Assembly: GCA_020650975.1 (NCBI GenBank)
Contig: JAIPMN010000532.1
Coordinates: 1 to 64,000, forward strand
Origin: Apostichopus californicus
Lineage: Eukaryota > Echinodermata > Holothuroidea > Aspidochirotida > Stichopodidae
Reading direction: 5' to 3'
DNA length: 64,000 nt
This document shows, piece after piece, positions 59,726-64,000 of this stretch; the first letter of the stretch is position 1; each line of letters starts with the position of its first letter. A program made the position numbers and the translations under genes. Under the pieces are notes generated by a model. That model was given only the letters and a program-made list of their open reading frames with translations, ran no database searches and was not told the DNA's origin.

Positions 59726-61033
59726 CATCTAAACAATACTATGTGCTTAGCTACACAAAAGTAATTCTTGCAGCAAGGTCAGCACTGCATAACACAACAG
59801 CATTTATGCATTTTACATTCTTAGGCAATTGCTTGCCTGAAAAAAGGTTTTTCCATGTTTAGAGTTTTTCCATGTTCCTACTGCAGGTAAATAAATGTAT
59901 ACCAGGCTTTAGCTGACTACATTCCCTTTGTTAGTGTTACACTTAAATTGTTACAGAAAATAGGCTTGCATAGTAAAGTTAAGCCTAGGCCAATCTTAAA
60001 ATATAAACAGTTAGGTTAGCCAGACCTAACTTAGGCCTCACAAGTAACAAGCAGTTAGCCTATGGTGGCCCTTACTAGTTTGGCTACGTAGGTACTTACC
60101 AATGTCATATGATTATCAGCAGATTTGATTGGATTAACTTTCACAATCAGACTGCATCAACGTCGCTTATATTTTAGGCCCCAATTACAGGTTTACCAGG
60201 TAATTATTAGAAAGGGTTAGGTTGTGGGACTGGAACTAAGCAGTTACGATTCAGCATGTACACGTTATTTCATTCTACAGCTATACTCATTGCCATACAG
60301 ATATGAGTCCCAGATTTCCCGCGAGTTGTTCAGGTGAGTCGGGACTTTCCATTATGTGCTAGTGTTGTTTACATTATCTACATGACAAACTTGAATAAAT
60401 TTGCAAGTAAGCAGTAAATGATTAAAATAATAAATAATACACTAATTCCTACCCAAAATCATTAATGTGTCAGAAAGTGACAAAAAGCTATGAGTTTTTC
60501 GTATGTGCCAAATCTATTTCTATCCGTTTTCGTCAGTTCTATTGCAGCTAAACACTCCATTTCTTGGTATTCGGCCGAAGGTTACTCACAGAACCTACAT
60601 TAAATAGTTGGTGCTCAAAATGTATAGAAAATATTGCAAGTAAAAAACCTTAAATTTCCATTTTAAATCTTTAAAAATTTTTATTATGTAATAAAGTATA
60701 TTTTCAAAATAAATAATTGCACGCTAAGTTTTTAAACTTGCTTAAACTTGTTCACTTATTTACACAGAAATAGTATCTGGCACAAGTTTGCAACGTACGT
60801 AAATACATTTCGTATATGTTGTGCTCAATTAACGCACGTACAAAGGTACCTACGTATGCTACTGCTCTGCGCTGAGAGCTGACATAGTCATAGTGTTTTT
60901 GTGACGGTGATGATCAAGTGCTTACACCCAAAATGACTTCAGATGTGTGTCAGTTAGTCGTTTTCACACCCAGTTATTGAAATAGACTGGGATTACTTGC
61001 TACATAGAAGGGAACCATAATTGACGTTGCCTA
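59726..61033. other. Intergenic, upstream of the 61 kb gene
   Basis: AT-rich. A 33-bp stretch at 60301-60333 sits between an acceptor-like ccatacag and a strong donor gtgagt and could be a 5' non-coding exon of the gene at 61034. This is speculative. Confidence 0.35.
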
Positions 61034-61201
61034 ATGAAAGGACCAAAAATGTCAGACGATCCTCCCTCTGACGAGAAGCAGTTAGAGAGTCTAAAAGATC
61101 TCCAATCTGTAATTGAGGGACGAATATCAAGATTGGAGGGCCTGCGAAAACTCAATGTAAGCTCAAGTGGCTTCACGCAACAGGGGATCAAAGCATTAGA
61201 G
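61034..61201 (+). CDS. Probable first coding exon of an unrecognised coiled-coil protein
   Basis: ATG at 61034 (or 61049, MSDDPPSDEK) with an in-frame TGA upstream at 61022. It opens a frame that runs to a strong donor, TTAGAG|gtaaga at 61202, in phase 0. The 56 residues are hydrophilic and heptad-like: EKQLESLKDLQSVIEGRISR, then LEGLRKLNVSSSGFTQQGIK. This suggests an N-terminal coiled coil. Composition is protein-like, unlike its AT-rich surroundings. No second exon was recognised in the remaining 2.8 kb, so the gene would continue right of the window. An alternative donor (CAATgtaagc, 61157) is weaker. The family is not recognised. The opposite strand is also open here but has no start or splice logic. 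Confidence 0.5.
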
Positions 61202-64000
61202 GTAAGACCGATATTTTCCGATATCTTACTCAAATGTGTCTGAATGTTGATGTTTTGTTATACGTATCAAAGAGCTATGTGTAATGTTATCATTGTAATG
61301 GCCATATCTTTTTGTCTCCGGTAAAGTTTGTCAAATTCGTAACAATTTTTTGTGTCTGCGTCAGAATACATCGCACAACGGTTCCCAGCTTCCGTGATTT
61401 CGGTCTAGGCCTACGTACGTGCCCAGATACGTGAACGTGTTGCATTGTATTCAGTTAATCCCTAATTAAGCCCCATATTAGGGTTGTCTTCTTTTGTTGT
61501 TAGATTCGTTCAAGGACAAGGTTTTATCAATGTTCGCCGCTACTATAGTTACTTATAAATGGTAAACTTGTGTGACGTAATACAACCTTACATTAGGTCT
61601 GAATTGTACTGATGATATGGTCATAGACTAGGCCTACTGTACAGTATAGGTTTGGCCATTGAAACCATTAGGCCAAATCCCAGGGGTTACTACAATTCAC
61701 CAGAAGGTGTACTGGGGCAGCAAAACTTTAGGGAATTATACTTTGAGTTTGTACATACATACATTATAATTAACTGTACAAAGGCTGAGTAAGGTTTGTC
61801 ATCTAACTTGACACAGTAACATGTGCCAAATACTATGAACACATAGCAGCGATATAGATCAATCAATGTTGTTCCTTTGTTGGGTAAATGTTCAGCAACT
61901 GCTTAAAATGTTTCATTAATATTACAAATTATGGACAATTAAAAAGCTGCACAAGGCCAACACACAATTCTGTCGTCATTAACAGACAAGTTGATACTAT
62001 TCACCAACAACAACTTGCTGTACTGCCCAGCAAAATATTATTATAAATCATTAGTAGCAAAGCTTTTATCAAGGCCCATCCAGTACGGTTGTACACATTG
62101 TCATTTTTCTGGTTTACCAGTTGGACTTTTCATAAACACAAAAGTATGTAAAAATTGTTGCTCATATAAGATCAGAATTCTAAGGATGTATTGACATTTT
62201 TAGTTGGCAAGGTTTAATGATAAATATAAACATATTTTCTGATTTTAAAGCAGGCTAAAAAGAGAGGTGTTTACAAGTGAAAGATGAGTTCCTTTATGAT
62301 AGGTGAGTACTGCTTTGAGCAGAACTCTCCTAGCCATTCACGAGCAAGTTTAACCAAAACATTCTTCAAGTTGGCAATGCCTTTTCACAATATATAGGCA
62401 AATTTGGTAAAATACTTTACCTCACAGATCTGGACATGTATGGACATAGCCATAGTATGATCATAGCATGATTTGATAGTACTTTTAAACATATATTGAA
62501 GTACAATATTTATTGTGATAGAAAATGGGGAGGGGTGGGGAGGGGGAGGAATAATGGGTTTGGATCCATGGGTGAATGTGGGATACACAGACTCAAGGTT
62601 AAAGGTGGTGTGTAAGATTTAGTTTCAATATCCCATGCTGAAAAGACATTTGTTAAGATTTTAGAGGGACTTTGCAAATGTGCTATTAACAGTTTAAGAG
62701 AAAGTATTGGCAACAACAACAAAAAAAAGGGAGGAGGGAAACTAAATCCTTTTCTAGTGGTTATCACAAACCACAAATTTAGAGCTATTAATTTTGGTTG
62801 TACTTAAGTATGAACCTGTCAAACCAGGATCTATATATTTGACATGTTTTCAGTGTGATTCCTTGAAACGGGGAATTTTAGCTACCTTTAGTTTGCCAAT
62901 TATCAGTTGTATCACAACCCTGCAGGATCTGGTCATATGTGGTTTGTGTTTGTATTTAATATAAAGGAAGTTAGTTTGAAACCTCAACATTTACCCAGGC
63001 CACTTAATGGTTTCTTTCAGCTAGATATTTTCCATTTGGTCGCAGTAACTTGTCGTTAAGTACTGTGACTTAAATTTGCGGATTAAAAAAAAAGTTGATC
63101 ACTCCCGTCAATAGGACCGAGAGGTTGATCCGAAATATGGCTAAAATCATTTAAGTACAGTAGGCCTACTTAGGATGTTATTGAATTTGTGAAAGTGCAA
63201 TACAGAGCATATTGTGGCTCAGACACTTTAATAGTAGTATCATGCATGCCTTGGTTGCATGTGTCGTCTCACAGCGTGCCATGCCATGGCTGCATGTGTC
63301 GTCTCAGTGCGCCATGTCATGGTTGCATGTGTTGTCTCATGTCCAGTGTGTCATCTCATTTTACCACCAGTTCTAAACAAAGTGATGGAGGTTAACATAG
63401 AAATGTGGATAATATGTTATCATTTGACTTTGGAACGTTTGTAAAACCTCTGGGTTTTGGGAACCAATCTCGGGTTTTTTTTTGTGTGGAAATTTCCATT
63501 TTTACAATGTTAGGGGATTGGCAGATCTACGCAGTAAAATTGCTAAAGTTTCTGTGCAGTTTCATTGTTCCATGTTTGGTTTTCAGACTTTTGGTGAACT
63601 ACTGTACATAGTAACAGATAACATTTCCTGGTACATTATCTTTTTTCTTTAAACAGCTCTGTAGTCTGTATTGTATCTTGGAGTGTGACCAAAGTACAGT
63701 TGAGTCACAGGTGCATTGATCACAGAGTAGCCTCAACAAATTGTTTTTTTTTTTGGCGCATTATGTTTTATCGAAATGAGTAACCGGGTGTCACCATCAA
63801 ATTGTATTTGAAAAGATTGGTAAATTTAGAATGAAACTTAAAATATACATATTTGATTTATTTTATTTTTATTACTCTATTAAGAATTTTACAATGAACT
63901 ATATTTACATGTACTTTACTATTTACTTATAATTTTATGAGGGTTAGCAACTGTACACAGGTGTACTTGAAAAAACATTTTGCATCAATATTCAAATCCA
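61202..64000. other. Presumed intron 1 of the 61 kb gene
   Basis: AT-rich DNA with no recognised exon or transposon. It has a poly-purine stretch at 62525-62550 and the minisatellite at 63248. Confidence 0.4.
63248..63360. repeat. Minisatellite, about 35-bp unit, three units
   Basis: Imperfect units share CCATGnCATGGnTGCATGTG and TGTCTCA. They decay to the right. Confidence 0.7.

Noticed and set aside
1-64000. Retroviral, LTR or Polinton-like elements
   Set aside because: No reverse transcriptase, integrase, capsid or long terminal repeat signature was recognised anywhere in the window.
1-64000. CRISPR arrays, operons or prokaryotic gene clusters
   Set aside because: Spliced animal genes, GT-AG introns and SINEs show this is eukaryotic nuclear DNA; tandem repeats here lack spacer structure.

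Overview
This is a 64 kb piece of an AT-rich metazoan nuclear genome with spliced genes. The proteins are of conserved animal families, and the intergenic DNA is full of poly-C/poly-G runs and small transposons. The style suggests a marine invertebrate deuterostome, perhaps an echinoderm. That placement is an impression from protein similarity and repeat style and was not tested.

Four genes can be supported. From left to right: (1) a Yippee-like (YPEL1-4 type) zinc-binding protein gene on the minus strand, with coding exons at 11018-10917, 6590-6547 and 1439-1331; its last coding exon lies off the left edge. (2) A PPM1D/Wip1-type PP2C phosphatase gene on the plus strand (34509-38905, four coding exons, about 595 aa), with one GC-AG intron. 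(3) A complete RFC5 gene (clamp-loader subunit) on the minus strand, ten coding exons between 57358 and 45681, 329 aa. (4) A probable first coding exon of an unrecognised coiled-coil protein on the plus strand at 61034-61201, continuing off the right edge. PPM1D and RFC5 are convergent (tail to tail).

The rest is introns and intergenic DNA with mobile-element copies. These are two tRNA-headed SINE families with two copies each, a pair of hAT-type MITEs with perfect 8-bp target duplications, a pair of TTAA-flanked elements, a TA-flanked MITE, a Mutator-like MITE nested in a SINE, a hAT-like element with an internal end-like motif, a 771-bp element with many AACGAATGACA-type boxes, older dispersed repeats, minisatellites, G-quadruplex-type tracts and several inverted repeats. 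The most striking inverted repeat is a nearly perfect 57-bp-arm hairpin in RFC5 intron 2.

Functionally, PPM1D (DNA-damage phosphatase) and RFC5 (DNA replication and checkpoint clamp loading) share a theme, but they are convergent and nothing in the sequence shows co-regulation. No rRNA, CRISPR, retroviral or other virus-derived element, and no new gene system, was recognised. The 23 kb between YPEL and PPM1D contains no recognisable gene apart from one candidate short first exon at 32484.
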